Below are positions 31,615 through 43,104 of a stretch of DNA of 64,000 nucleotides, one piece after another. The DNA is taken from contig CAJNYU010001813.1 of assembly GCA_905331475.1 (NCBI GenBank), positions 186,001-250,000 of the forward strand. The letters run 5' to 3'. Numbering within the stretch: position 1 is the stretch's first letter; each line of letters begins with the position of its first letter. Made by a program: the position numbers and the translations under genes. The notes under the pieces were generated by a model that ran no database searches, was not told the origin of the DNA, and was given only the letters and a program-made list of their open reading frames with translations. The stretch is from Rotaria socialis. Taxonomy: Eukaryota > Rotifera > Eurotatoria > Philodinida > Philodinidae.

Positions 31615-32614
31615 ATGTATATATTTTCTCGAATAAACCATTTACGTGTACGTTCAGAACAAGCCAAAGTACCTATAGATGAACAAAATCTTATAATAAA
31701 GTTAGCAAAGAAAATTCTTGATAGTCCATTAAAAATTTTAGCAATTGATTTTGATAAAACATTGATCGATGATGATAGCGGACGTTCAATGAGCTTTGAA
31801 AATATTTATATTCGTAATCAATTTTTTTGGCTTATTAAATATTTAATGCAACATAAATGGATTTGCATTGCTAGTTTTAACGAAAATACACCAACGAAAT
31901 TCAATGAACATCTTGGTAAATCGTAAATAATTTTTGCCGAATATATAATTACTTCGCTATAATTGATTAATCAAAGAGAAGTATTTTTAAGTCAAGATAT
32001 GCAGCAAATATCGATGATCCCTTTGAAAAATATCGCATGGTAGAAGACGGCAAGATCACATCGGTTTTCAATATACACTATCTGCAGAAAGCATCATTAG
32101 ATTTGTTTGAAATCTCCCCCGGATAAATTTCTCAAAATTTACGATAGAACGCTATTTCTAATTGACTTTAAAATGTTTAGGTATCGTTACTCAAACTGTA
32201 GTTCGGCGTCTTTTAAAAATAACCGATAAAAATATATCACGTCATTCAATCAATAAACGACTTGCTGATCAATATAAAATTATAATACAATCCTATCCTA
32301 GTCGATCATATGGAAAAATAGAACATATACAAAGTTGTATTGAACAAATTCAAGAAATATCTGCATTTACAGTCGATATTCAACCATTTCATGTGGCTCT
32401 TTTCGATGATAATGAAATGAATATAAAAGAAGCTAAAAAATATTTTCCAGCTGTATTAATTCCAGTCAATGAATTTAATGCAAAGTTACAAACAATAGAA
32501 CCCATGATACCATTAATTGATCAAATTACAAAGCAAGCATGGAATGAATATGAAAAAATAAAAACAAAAAGAAAATACTCAAGGGGCGATCGATTGCAAA
32601 GATCTGAATCCTGA
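31615..32614 (+). CDS. HAD-superfamily phosphatase-like protein
   Basis: Exon 1 is 31615-31915 and exon 2 is 32181-32614, joined in phase 1 (CTT G|GT ATC) across a 265-nt intron. Motif I is LAIDFDKTLIDDD (DxDxT, nucleophile and acid/base Asp). Motif II is probably the Ser of ICIASFNEN. A lysine in YGKIEHIQ may serve motif III, and motif IV is VALFDDNEMNI (paired Asp for magnesium). The protein is therefore a likely active Mg-dependent phosphohydrolase; its substrate cannot be read from the sequence. The start is uncertain. An in-frame ATG at 31537 would overlap the end of the CCCH gene and add a very hydrophobic N-terminus. I chose the ATG at 31615 because it avoids that overlap. Upstream space is only 61 bp, which fits co-transcription with the CCCH gene. 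Confidence 0.75.
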
Positions 32615-32647
32615 ACATATGATAAGTTTTGCTGTTTTTGGTTTTTT

Positions 32648-33205
32648 TTATACATCTTGCCTATTATCATTATGTTCATGTCGTTTACGTTCTTCATATT
32701 CAGCTAATTCGCGTTCCCATACTGGCAATAATTTACTAACCATGTCCCAATAATTACTCTAAAACAGATTATATTGATGAAAAATAACAAAAATTTACTA
32801 TAAAGAAAAGTGTTTTTACTTTTAAGGTCGTAAATTTTGTACTATCAGGTTGTTTTAAATGTTTATCGATTTCGTTATTTAATTTTTGAATGGACTACAA
32901 AAATCAATGGAATCTAAAATTTATAAAATTCTGATGAATTATTACTTTTAATAAAGTTTCATTTCGTATTCGAGCTTTTTCAACCGATGACATAAACAAT
33001 GTTTCCTGATTTTGTTGCATTGCTTTTGGTAATTGAATGATAGAAGAATCGAGTAATGACTGTCGTTCATTTTTACTAATTTAATCAAAGTAAATAAAAA
33101 AACAAAGAAGTTTTCTTCATTGTTTACTTACATATATGTTCGTTTCAAGTCTAATTCTGTCGTTTCAGAATAATAATCAGTGCCTGGTCCAAACTTTTTT
33201 AACAT
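32648..33205 (-). CDS. CEP15/C3orf14-like small coiled-coil protein
   Basis: Four exons: 33205-33132, 33075-32946, 32894-32820, 32758-32648, all joined in phase across 57-62-nt introns. The product is about 130 aa, mostly helical with heptad-like Leu/Ile spacing. Its C-terminal signature YWDMVSKLLPVWERELAEYE resembles the YW...PKWE block of vertebrate C3orf14 (CEP15, a centrosome/cilium protein). A preceding segment (RIRNETLLKSIQKLNNEID) also aligns by eye with that family. The start at 33205 is provisional. A possible upstream exon starts MSNQQRIDFSLVEQF at 33440, but I could not join it in phase. The stop lies 33 bp from the stop of the convergent HAD gene. Confidence 0.6.
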
Positions 33206-33938
33206 GATTCTTTTGAAGAAAAATAAAATAACGAAATATTCCAGTAGAGGTACTTTTTTGCATGGCAACGATTTGAAGGATTATTCAAGGTACTGCCCTC
33301 TATTAATTGTGAAGTATATATATATAGAAAATATGTGTCGCGAGTGTATTAGTTACTTAGTAACAGTATTTTCGTTTCAGTAAAGAATCTGCAATAAATT
33401 GTTCAACGAGACTGAAATCGATTCTTTGCTGATTTGACATTATTTTTGTTAAGAGGGAGAATAATTATTATTTTTTCCAAATTAAAATCACGAATGAATT
33501 CTTAGCTAATCGACTTCAAAATGTTGTAGTTACGCTTTTATTTTGATATCTACTTTTGGGCTGTACATAGAGTATCTATTATTGTATTAGGAACATTATC
33601 AGATTATTGAAAATCGTATTATATCGCCGAAAAGTGAAAAAAACATACTGTATTAATATATAGTTAAATATAGAATCTAACAAGTTGAATTTGAAACAGT
33701 ATTCAATAAATCATTAGAAACACAATTTTATTTGGATTATACCTATATGATCGTTACATACAATGCTTCTGATAATAATTCAATCGATATTGTCTCTATC
33801 CATGAATAGTGTTTTTATGGGATAGAAAATTATTTCGCCATTTGGTGACTTATTTCATGCTGCCGAAATAGCATCAATTATAACTTATGCTTTTTAATTC
33901 TGGCCTTTTTCATCCAATGAATAATTGCTGATATGGAC

Positions 33939-33946
33939 TATAAATA
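33939..33946 (+). promoter_or_regulatory. TATA box of the TIL-domain inhibitor gene
   Basis: TATAAATA lies 61 bp before the ATG at 34007, a normal distance for a short 5' leader. No competing element is seen nearby. Confidence 0.6.
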
Positions 33947-34006
33947 TTCGTTCATTCGTACATACTATAACAAGGCGACTTAGTTTGATTTAAAGACGGA
34001 TTAACG

Positions 34007-34705
34007 ATGAGTCGTATATTATCGATATTTCTCTCATTCTTATTGACAGCACAGGCTGCTGGTCTATCGATTGGTATAGATTTCATATTGTTTATTTCAC
34101 TCGTCTAAAATTGGTCGTCTTTTTTTTTCCCAACAGGTATTACCACTATTATGCAATGTGGCAAGAATGAAAAATATGCATGTGGATCAACCTGCATCGA
34201 AACATGTACGTACAAACCAGCGATTTGTGTGATGAGCTGTGAATTTGGTTGCTTCTGTGCGAATGGATACGTACGCCAATCGAGTAGCACTGATAGTCCT
34301 TGCATTAAACGTAAAGAATGTTCAAAAATCGTTATTACACCGGTTTGTGGCAAACATGAAGAATATCTAGAATGTGGTTCTGCATGTCCTCCGACTTGTG
34401 ATGATCTACGTTATCCAGTACCAAAACCACTCAAACTATGTATTGATTTATGTAAATCAGGGTGTTTTTGTACGAAGGGTTACTATCGAGCAGCAAACGG
34501 TCAATGTGTTGAACCAGAAAAATGTTGTGGTTCAAATGAAAGATATAACGCCTGTGGTTCAGCCTGTGTTGAAACCTGTAATAAGAAACCTACAGGATGT
34601 ACAAAGCAATGTGTTGCTGGTTGCTTTTGTGGTTGTTCTGATTATGTTCGTCAAAGTAATACTACTGGTAGTGCTTGCATACATCGTGATGATTGCCCAG
34701 CTTAA
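34007..34705 (+). CDS. Secreted proteinase inhibitor-like protein with three TIL domains
   Basis: Exon 1 (34007-34073) encodes a signal peptide, MSRILSIFLSFLLTAQAAG. Exon 2 (34137-34705) encodes the rest, joined in phase 1 across a 63-nt intron. Three trypsin-inhibitor-like cysteine-rich domains follow in tandem, each starting CG(K/S)(N/H)E and ending in a C-x5-C-type pair, with about ten cysteines each. The third carries one extra cysteine (CFCGCSDY). TIL domains are compact disulphide-bonded folds that usually inhibit serine proteinases, and some act as adhesion modules. No transmembrane segment follows, so the protein should be secreted. A polyadenylation signal AATAAA lies at 34775-34780. 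Confidence 0.88.
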
Positions 34706-34774
34706 TGCCACGAGAATAACTGGCAATATGACACTTAACAAAAAAAAAACTATTCTAACTTGTGTGAAGCATTG

Positions 34775-34780
34775 AATAAA
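34775..34780 (+). terminator. Polyadenylation signal AATAAA of the TIL gene
   Basis: Canonical hexamer 70 bp after the stop codon. Confidence 0.6.
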
Positions 34781-35160
34781 ACTATTTATATTCACTTGAA
34801 AATTTTCTGAAATATATGGCTTACAATAAAATAAATCAGAGAATCAAGGATTTTCTATTCGTTTTCAATATTATGCCTTAAAACTGTCGGTCTAACCTGC
34901 TGGAATAGTAGCATTCCAAAGATAACTAATAGGTTATGTATTGAGTTATCGTAAAATAGTTGTCGAGATTTCGACTGTTTTCATAGTATGCATGATATGA
35001 TTTGAAAAGAAAAATATTGTTATTGCCAATAATCTATATATCAACTTTATTTCATATAGTTCTATCGAAATTGTAAACAAAAAATATTTAGAAATCGTTC
35101 TTCGTATGTATTCCATATTGAAAACAGATGCCTAATTAAATGATTGATAATGTAAACGTT

Positions 35161-38100
35161 TTAAACATCACTTTGTGTTTTTTGTAACTGATAATCTGTG
35201 TATTGCTTGATTATTTCATCCTCTTCATTGTAATATTGATAGTTGAATGCGTGGTCGATATGTTCATATTCAAGTTGCCGCTGTTTATTAATCGTAATGC
35301 CAATCATATTTCTATTATTAAAGTAAACACAAAAGAGAAATTATCTATTTTTTTTAATCAATATTAAGAACAATAGAAGAACCTACTCGATCATTTTTAT
35401 TCGAAGAATTTCTCGAAAATCAATTCTCAATGCTTCCGAATCATGTTTAGCTGTTATCAGAAATTCTGTAAACGCAGTAAGACATGATAGAATAATACCA
35501 AATAGAAATATGTAGAAAAGGCCAGTTACACTTGAAAGGCTTAGTTCACTAAAACGTTTATCTTTGCTAGTTTGTGAACATTCCGAAACGTCATACCTAT
35601 GAATTAAAAATCAAATGAAGCACATGATTCAAATTTTCTCTCAAAATAAAAGACCAAGATTTTCAATTCTAGAAATTCTAGGTGACCTTTCATTCTTGCG
35701 AGATTTCTTCGTGGAGAAAAACAAAACATACCACCAACGTTGTTTAAGTTTATCCAAAAATCCTGATTCTCTTAAACTAGTAACAATTATATCTACTGCT
35801 TCAGTTAAATCAGAACCTAATCTTGTTGCAATGCCATAACCTTTTGAATCAAGATCAGAGCCAACTTTCATCGTATCACATGGGTATCGTTCATTAACAT
35901 ATTCATTTTTTGTTGATCTGAATTTTTCAAAATTAATTTCATTCATATATTATGATAATTGATGATTAACTTACTCAATAAAAAAAGCATATTTTCCCTT
36001 TGAACTTCGTACTTTAGCTACGCCTTCATCATTAGTGGCAACGAATACTTCTGACGAGCATTTTTGCATTGCTGCCCACATACTTTGAAAAACAGGTACA
36101 TAAGACTTTTCAAAAAACGCTGATGTTGTTCCATTTTTCACTGAACCATATTTTATTTCTTGTTGTTTAGCTAATCAAATCAAATAGTATATACTTACTA
36201 CTCGGGCTATTTCGAGAATGGAATTTTCCTACATACCAAGATCTTCAACAGTTTCAATGGGCGCTACTAATTTTTCCACCGTTAAAAATGCAACAAGATT
36301 AGCTGTATATGATGAAACAAATATCAATGAAAAATACCACCATGATATAGCTGCTATGCGACCTGATGATGACTTTGGTGCCAGATTAATTGATTGTCTC
36401 ATAAATGAAGCAAATGTAAAAAACAATGCATTAGAAATACCAAATAAATGAACATTATTGTTCTTGGGTTGAATTTTTCTTTTATGCGCATTCGTATTCG
36501 GCTTAGTTAGAGTTTGCGTTTGCGTTTGCGGCCTTGTACGATAGCGTGCTCGACAATTTATTGATGGTCTCGATGTTACTGGTAAGTCGTTTATGGTTTC
36601 GGAAAAATTAGTAATACGCTTTTGACGTTGCAACTCCATCAAACTTTTACGTCGGTCGTTGACACTTTTTGGATACGAAAATGAACGATAGGATGGACGC
36701 TGTACGACACGTCGTTGCCAACCTGAATTAATAACGCGTGATGTTAAAAAAAGAACAACACTGACAGCAAAATATGCTAATGATAAGCATAACCATATTT
36801 CCATTGAAACTGGATGCATAAATGAGAAAACACCTGGTTTTTGTGCATCGGGTTTACTAATCTATAAAATTTCAGTAACAGAAAAAAAAATAAATCAATA
36901 GAAAAATAAAATTCATACCATAATAGATATACCTTTTTAGAAAGAAAAAAAAACAAAAGAAGAAAAAGTGAATTGCCATTAATTGTAAGTCAAATGAACT
37001 CACCTAAATTCATAAATGGTTTACTAAAATCAACAGCTTCCATACGGATTTGACTAATAGTTAATGGAGCAATAGCCATGTCAGCTTTTCGAGATACGAT
37101 ATCACCAACCATTCCTATAAATAAATAAATAAAAGCTTTTACTAGAAGAATAATAATTAACTTGGTTTCTACACAATCTCTCGGAATTCAAGACCATTGA
37201 TATGAATATACTCTCAAGCTTCAATAATAATTAAGTTTCCATGTTGAAATTAATATCTACAGATTTTTCTCAAAACGATGATGAACCTTCGGTTATTTAA
37301 ATGATTTTTGCATTATACCAGAAACAGCTGTTTTACTGTAGTCTTGCAAAAGACACTAAATCAATGAAATAATGATAAAATTAGAGATCATTACATTTCT
37401 TAAACGTTCAATTATTAATTTGTTTGATAAACAAAATAGCACTAAAAACATCAAGATGAAAATAAAGTATTTTCACTCTTCTTTCTCCTGAATTGTTCTT
37501 CATATGTTCTTTTATTTTCGTCCTAAGTGTTTTTAACCCGTGTATTTTTTTATGAATAAAAACACTCATCCTTTTTAATTCTTCTTTCTATTGTTTATTT
37601 GACGCAAAGGTAAAAAAGCTTCTTGAATTCTACTCTACTCTTTTTACGTAAGTATCAAAATTGAATTTATGAAATGTGCTGCGGTTGATTGTCTTCTTTG
37701 CTAGATGCAGCTTTAAAATGTGGTTATGGTTTGATATTGGATATGAATCATCCATTCTCGACTCACAACACTGAATCAACTTCGCTAATGTCGAAATTCT
37801 CATGCGGCTTTTTTTCTTTCGCTATTTTTTGAATTTTTTTCTGTTCACTTGGAATTATTTTCCTATTGCTTATACTTAATAAACTAATCATTTTACAATG
37901 GATTACTGATAATCTGATCGCTCTATCTATTTTAATAACAACCTTAAATAATAGTCACATTGATTTAAGAGATCATGCCATCTTGAACACTCGATACATC
38001 AAACATAGAGAACTTTCTCTTGTCATATCAGCAAAGACGTGTCCTTCACAATGGAATCTCTACGAATTGTTGCCCATAGTAATTACTTACCATCCCAAAT

Positions 38101-41100
38101 GCCTGTTGTTTTGTTTTTACTTCCAAAACGGCCATCTTCAGCAATACGAAATTGACAAGTTATATTTAAAATTGAGCAAACTTTTTCTGCCAAATCAACA
38201 CAATAACCTTCTACTTGATCAAAACCAAAAGTACGACCTTGTAATTCATTCAAATTAGCTTGTCGTTGACTATATTTTTGATGTAATGGAGTTCGTTTAC
38301 GTAGCATAAGGAAAGGTTCATCGAATACATTGGTTATATAGTAGATTTTTGATGATAGCTGTTTTTTTGTTGAAGATAAATTTTCATTTTCATCTAAGCA
38401 ACATGCTTGATACTCATCATTCATAGTTGAATAACGTCCAATAAGTTGAATTTGTTTTTTAATGTTATCTAACGAAGATTTTTGTGTTGAAAAAACATTC
38501 ACATAAGCAGTATTACAATAGGTAAATTTTTTTTTAATTTGTTTCAAACGATACGTTTTACAATCAATTATATTTAAAGTCAGAAGTCGAACAATGAAAT
38601 TCAATCCGTCAAATATTGAATTTGCATTCATTTTCAACGATTTAGGCAGTTGAGAATTAAAATAGGAATATGAAAAATATTTATCACTCGCATTTGTTTT
38701 ATTTTGGCATTGATTTGTTTTTGAATTAATATCATTGAGTAATAACGACGAAGAATTTTCTATTGAAACCTGAGTAGAATTTAATAGTTTATACGAGTTA
38801 AAATTATCACGAAATGATAGTGTTGTTCGGTAGTAAGATTCATAACGTTTCAAATTCCGAAGTGCAAATGAATTTTGATTGAACTTCAATGACTGTTGAT
38901 AATTAATAGTACAGGTATCATTTTGATAATCAAAAAAAACTAATTTACCAAAAAAATTTAGCTTAGCCATCCATGGACAAGCATTAAGAGTCGATATAAT
39001 TATATACTGATAAGAATCACTTGTAAGTCCTAAAATATAAATAGTGCATTGACTAGTCTTCTCTGAAATTATTCTTCACCCTTTAAAATAGTAGTATTTT
39101 AGTGCATGATTGCTGTTTTTTATTATTACGAAAATTAACTATAGAAGCAAGCATTTTTTCACAAGGCCTACTTCTAGGAGATGTGAATTTTTAGGAATAG
39201 ATAACGGTTTGTCCGCGTAACGTGTAACTTCTGGGGCGGGTGTCTCGAACTCTGTATTTGAAAAATCTAATATTACCATCTTGTAGAGCATAGTCGAAAG
39301 TACACACAAACATGTTTTGTTTCTCTTTTTTACATTTAAAAAACATGTGGTAGTTATTGAAAGAGAAGCTACTGTGCATGCAAAAAAATTAGTGAACTTA
39401 TTCTACTGATTTATCAAACTTTTATCTTGGCAGAAATAAATAGATATTTAGTGGATCAATATGAATAGAGAATATATCGAAATGTGCATCATTCGGCACC
39501 ACAGATCATGTTCTATGTATTATAGATTTTCACAGAGAGCCTATGTAAGTTTACTTTATTTATAACATCATCGCGTAACAAAATATGTCTATTGTTTGTT
39601 TTTCACTACTGAACCGCAGCTAATTTTATACTAAAAGCAAATAAGTAAAGTTAATTTTTTTGCGGCTATCTAAGGCATAGGATTTTATTCTAAAAAGATA
39701 GCGCGTTATAGAAATTTTATGTAACGCGATGACGAATTTTACTTTTTTCTGACTTTTCCGTTTTCATAAAAGAGCATCTTGAGGGAAAGAATTTTTACTC
39801 TAAAATCAGTATAAGTTGTAAGCAATCGATTTCTAATGAAAGAATATTAAGTTATGCACACAACATTGTCCAATGGTCTAAGTGGATATTGTTCATTTCA
39901 AATAGAATTACCAATCAAAATCGTTCAAGGTTTTTCTAATGTTTATTCTCGTTCAGTTATAACGATAATTTTAATCTCTATATTGCTTGAATAATCAATA
40001 TTGAATCATTTCTCTTCAAAAAAATATATTCATTTTTAAATTGATCTAAGTTGAATAGTATATTTGCGATTGAAGCTGAAGCAATTCAGCAAAATGACTA
40101 AATCTAATGCTGAACGACAACAATTCTATAGTATTAATTTATCAAAAAATAAGTTGAAATTTGAACAAATGAAGCAAAAAAAGCTCGTATCCGTGACAGT
40201 CAAAGGTGTAGAAATTTAATAGGTGCTTCATTAGAAAAATTACGTCTTCGATAAAAACTGGCATCGAAAAAATATCATGACAAATTAGTCATTAAATTTT
40301 ATAATCGTGATGTTAGTTACCTATTAACCGGTAAACGGGATTGTATTACAGCAGAGGATGATGGGAAAAAAATTTCATTACAAAATTTATAGTCATCGTG
40401 TAACGAAATCGTCAATGCGTTACGTTAATGAAGCAAGTCTCTTGTTAAAATAAGATAACTGTTCGAAAATATTTTTTGTTCATTGAAAACCTCAAACTGT
40501 CGGCTACAAAATACCTATAGAATGTTCCGTTCGATACTGCAGAAGATTCGCAGAAAAATTAAGAACAATCACATCACCCAGAACTTTTTGTCTTTTTTTC
40601 GTCATCGCGTTTCCTCAACTATTGTTGCTATAGTTTTCGAAGCGCTCACTCAATCGAGCTCATATTTTCAGATATTTTGAGCAAAACATAGACACATCTT
40701 CCAACGAAAGAACGCACCTTCTAAGTAATCTAATTGCTGAGAAAACTTAAGAAAACTGTGGACAAAACGTCATCGCGTTACGCTCGGACAAGCCGATAAA
40801 CATAAATAGCCTTGATTTTATCAAATTTACGCATCTCTCTACAATCGTCGTTCGAACTTCATCGATCAATTTTGTATTTGGATCTTGTTTCGAAATCTTT
40901 GCCATGTTATAGATATACACGATTACATGAGTAAGAAAATTATGAAAGAAATATACAAAAGGGACTCAATCGTACGATAAAACATTTAAAATCAATTGAT
41001 ATATCTGATTATTAATTTATGCAAGCGCATTCGTCATTTCTTTTATGCAATTAATTTGAATTTCACAACTATCTTAAAAATTATGCTCGTGTCTATTCAT

Positions 41101-42249
41101 TACAAATACAAGATGAAGAACGTTGATTTATTCTCCGTCTTCAAACTTGTATCTATGATATCCTATAATTATATTTGTCTCATCGTGAGATTTTATGACA
41201 AGCTCCAATCAGACTACGATTTTCATCGATGTTGCAGTGTAAGTAGTGAACATCGCATGGGTCGTAACGCTTTCTTTTGCGTTCGAAAATCGTCTGTGTA
41301 TTGCGCGTTTTCTTTCCTCGCACACACTCTCTCTCTCTCTCCCTAGAACTTAATCACTTTCTGCCTCGAGTGTTGGGATACGTCTTTGCTTTTATCATTC
41401 ATCGTAATCTCTTATGGTTTCTTTGTGTGAATACTAGTCAGAAACTAGCAGACAAGAAAAACACCAAAAATATACAAACCCATATGTGAAATTTTATGAA
41501 GCATGTTTTCATATTCATCATACGAATGAAGATCAAGCAAAATATAGTTTGATAATTGATCTTTCTGTAACGAATTTGATTCAATATTATATAGAATTGA
41601 ATAAACATTTTCATAACTTGTCGTTCGAAGATCCAATGTAAAATTATTATAATATTCATCTTTATTCATTAATTCAAGTAATTCATAAATTCTATAGGTA
41701 GATTCATCATTATCATAAATATATACTGCTTTATTTACACGATTATATTTTAGATAGCTAAGTAATATTCGAAGAATATCAGGCATAATGAAATATTCTT
41801 GAGAAGTTGATCTACAACAGACATTTATCGAAAGAATGAATACTAAGAATATATCAAACAAAACAAAAAATAATAACATACGTTGTTATTGAGCATGCCA
41901 TTATTTTACTTCCGAATGGTTTCATATTAATAAATGGAATATTATTGGTTTGAGAAAAGCTACGAATTAAGTCTGTATGAAATTTGATTGTATATGCTAA
42001 ATAAATATTTGTTAAATTTTGTTCTATGTCAAGTTTATTTATAAGATTAGGTAAAGAATCTAATGTATTTAACCAATGTAATTCGAAATTTAAACCTTTA
42101 CGACCACAAAAAGTTACATGTGGCACTTTTATAGTAGCAAAATCGGCGCGATTGTAATTATCATCGATAATTCCGATTCTAATTGTTGATTGACCATTTG
42201 TGAAATATATAACGGAAAAAACGAGATACAAAACATGATGAGACAACAT
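35161..42249 (-). CDS. Ionotropic glutamate receptor subunit, AMPA/kainate type
   Basis: Ten exons join in phase: 42249-41882, 41811-41480, 39029-38091, 37114-37004, 36932-36919, 36861-36237, 36170-35975, 35917-35732, 35596-35387, 35311-35161. They encode a signal peptide ([20 protein letters not shown]), an amino-terminal domain, the S1 ligand half ([11 protein letters not shown], then [20 protein letters not shown]), M1, pore loop M2, M3 ([12 protein letters not shown]), S2 ([30 protein letters not shown]), M4 and a short tail. Glutamate-contact residues are present: PLT and Arg in S1, Gly-Thr-Thr and Glu (FFIESTK) in S2. It should form a cation channel gated by glutamate. Two oddities are an Arg at the pore Q/R site and a basic M1-M2 linker about twice the AMPA length. 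I start at 42249 because that ATG opens a signal peptide; an in-frame ATG at 42312 is the alternative. Confidence 0.92.
36919..36932 (-). other. 14-nt microexon of the glutamate receptor gene
   Basis: GTATATCTATTATG lies between an AAAAAG acceptor and a GTATG donor. It supplies 2 nt of one codon plus Ile-Ser-Ile-Met. Only with it does the chain read [20 protein letters not shown], the conserved approach to M1. The flanking introns are about 71 and 57 nt. Confidence 0.8.
39566..40782. repeat. Dispersed copies of a CpG-rich 15-mer, CGTCATCGCGTTACG
   Basis: Near-identical copies occur at 39566-39580 (CATCATCGCGTAACA), 39720-39734 (inverted), 40392-40405 (GTCATCGTGTAACG), 40411-40424 (GTCAATGCGTTACG), 40600-40612 (CGTCATCGCGTTT) and 40768-40782 (exact). 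The first two form an inverted pair 170 bp apart, like the ends of a small element. In DNA this AT-rich such a set cannot be chance. Confidence 0.65.
40094..40360 (+). pseudogene. Decayed basic reading frame (SNAERQ motif)
   Basis: Starts [20 protein letters not shown] and continues, after losing frame, with Arg/Lys-rich segments ([28 protein letters not shown]). It is short, broken and lies inside a receptor intron among repeated 15-mers, so it is probably a remnant of a repeated gene or mobile element. I cannot name the family. Confidence 0.4.
41327..41343. repeat. (CT)n microsatellite
   Basis: Short CT tandem repeat following CACACA, in a glutamate receptor intron. Confidence 0.85.
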
Positions 42250-42312
42250 TCGGGACAAATCAACATCTGGGAAAATGCTATATGAATGTTTCTTTCTCGT
42301 CTTTTCCTTCAC

Positions 42313-43104
42313 TATAATAACTAAACTCTAATCGATAAGAACAAATTGGATTAGACTTGCTATTCATCGGTTCGTATTTTCATCGCATGCTGAACTGAAC
42401 TAAAAGAAAACGAGAAGAGAAGAAAACTCAAGAACAAGAAAAAGATAAAAGAATGCATAGTTACATAAAACCATCAGTTTAATCAAACAATCGAAAAGTC
42501 GATTAGTAAAGCAAAAAACAAAATGGTTACTTATTCGAACACTTACACTTCTTTTTATTCGGTTGAAATCCTTTAATTTATTATGTATCAATGAAACGAT
42601 GATGATTTCGGTTAATGATGCGAACTATTCTCTAGCGAATATTTATTTGATATAAAAAAAGAATTAGCATCAATAACAACCGGAAATGGTATAGATAGAC
42701 AGAGCTTACAAAAAAGAATTTCCGTTCAATAAGATTCAATCACATATCGGTTTGTTCATCAATGGACAATATTATCATATTTGTGCTCTTTTTGTATAGA
42801 AATGGAATTAGGAGAATTATTGAAGCAAAAAAAATACGAACGCAAGAAAAAAATTCGCTGTACATGCACTTTAACAATGCCGGCTTCTTTTTCTTTGTTA
42901 TTGTTGTTCTTGTTCGTATGTTGCATTAGTCGTGTGTTAGCAATTTTGAAAGGCAACGGTTACTTGTTTTCACACTGACAATCAATAATTATTCATACCG
43001 TTAAATTGATCAAAAACAAAATATGAAGTAATAATAAACATAAGAATCAATATACAATATTTCTGTATTGTTTTCTTCTTCTTTAATTTAGCGACGAAAC
43101 TACG
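42313..43104. promoter_or_regulatory. Divergent intergenic region, glutamate receptor (-) / THEG-like (+)
   Basis: About 0.8 kb between outward-facing genes. The frames it contains on both strands overlap each other and look like chance. A splice acceptor (TTTAATTTAG) ends 14 bp before the THEG-like ATG, so an upstream non-coding or coding exon may lie here. Confidence 0.35.

Larger units (their letters stand above)
39030..41479 (-). other. 2.45-kb intron of the glutamate receptor gene
   Basis: The longest intron here, between the second and third exons of the amino-terminal domain. It holds the repeated CGTCATCGCGTTACG words (39566-40782), a decayed basic reading frame (40094-40360) and a CT microsatellite (41327-41343). 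No intact gene is seen. Confidence 0.6.
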
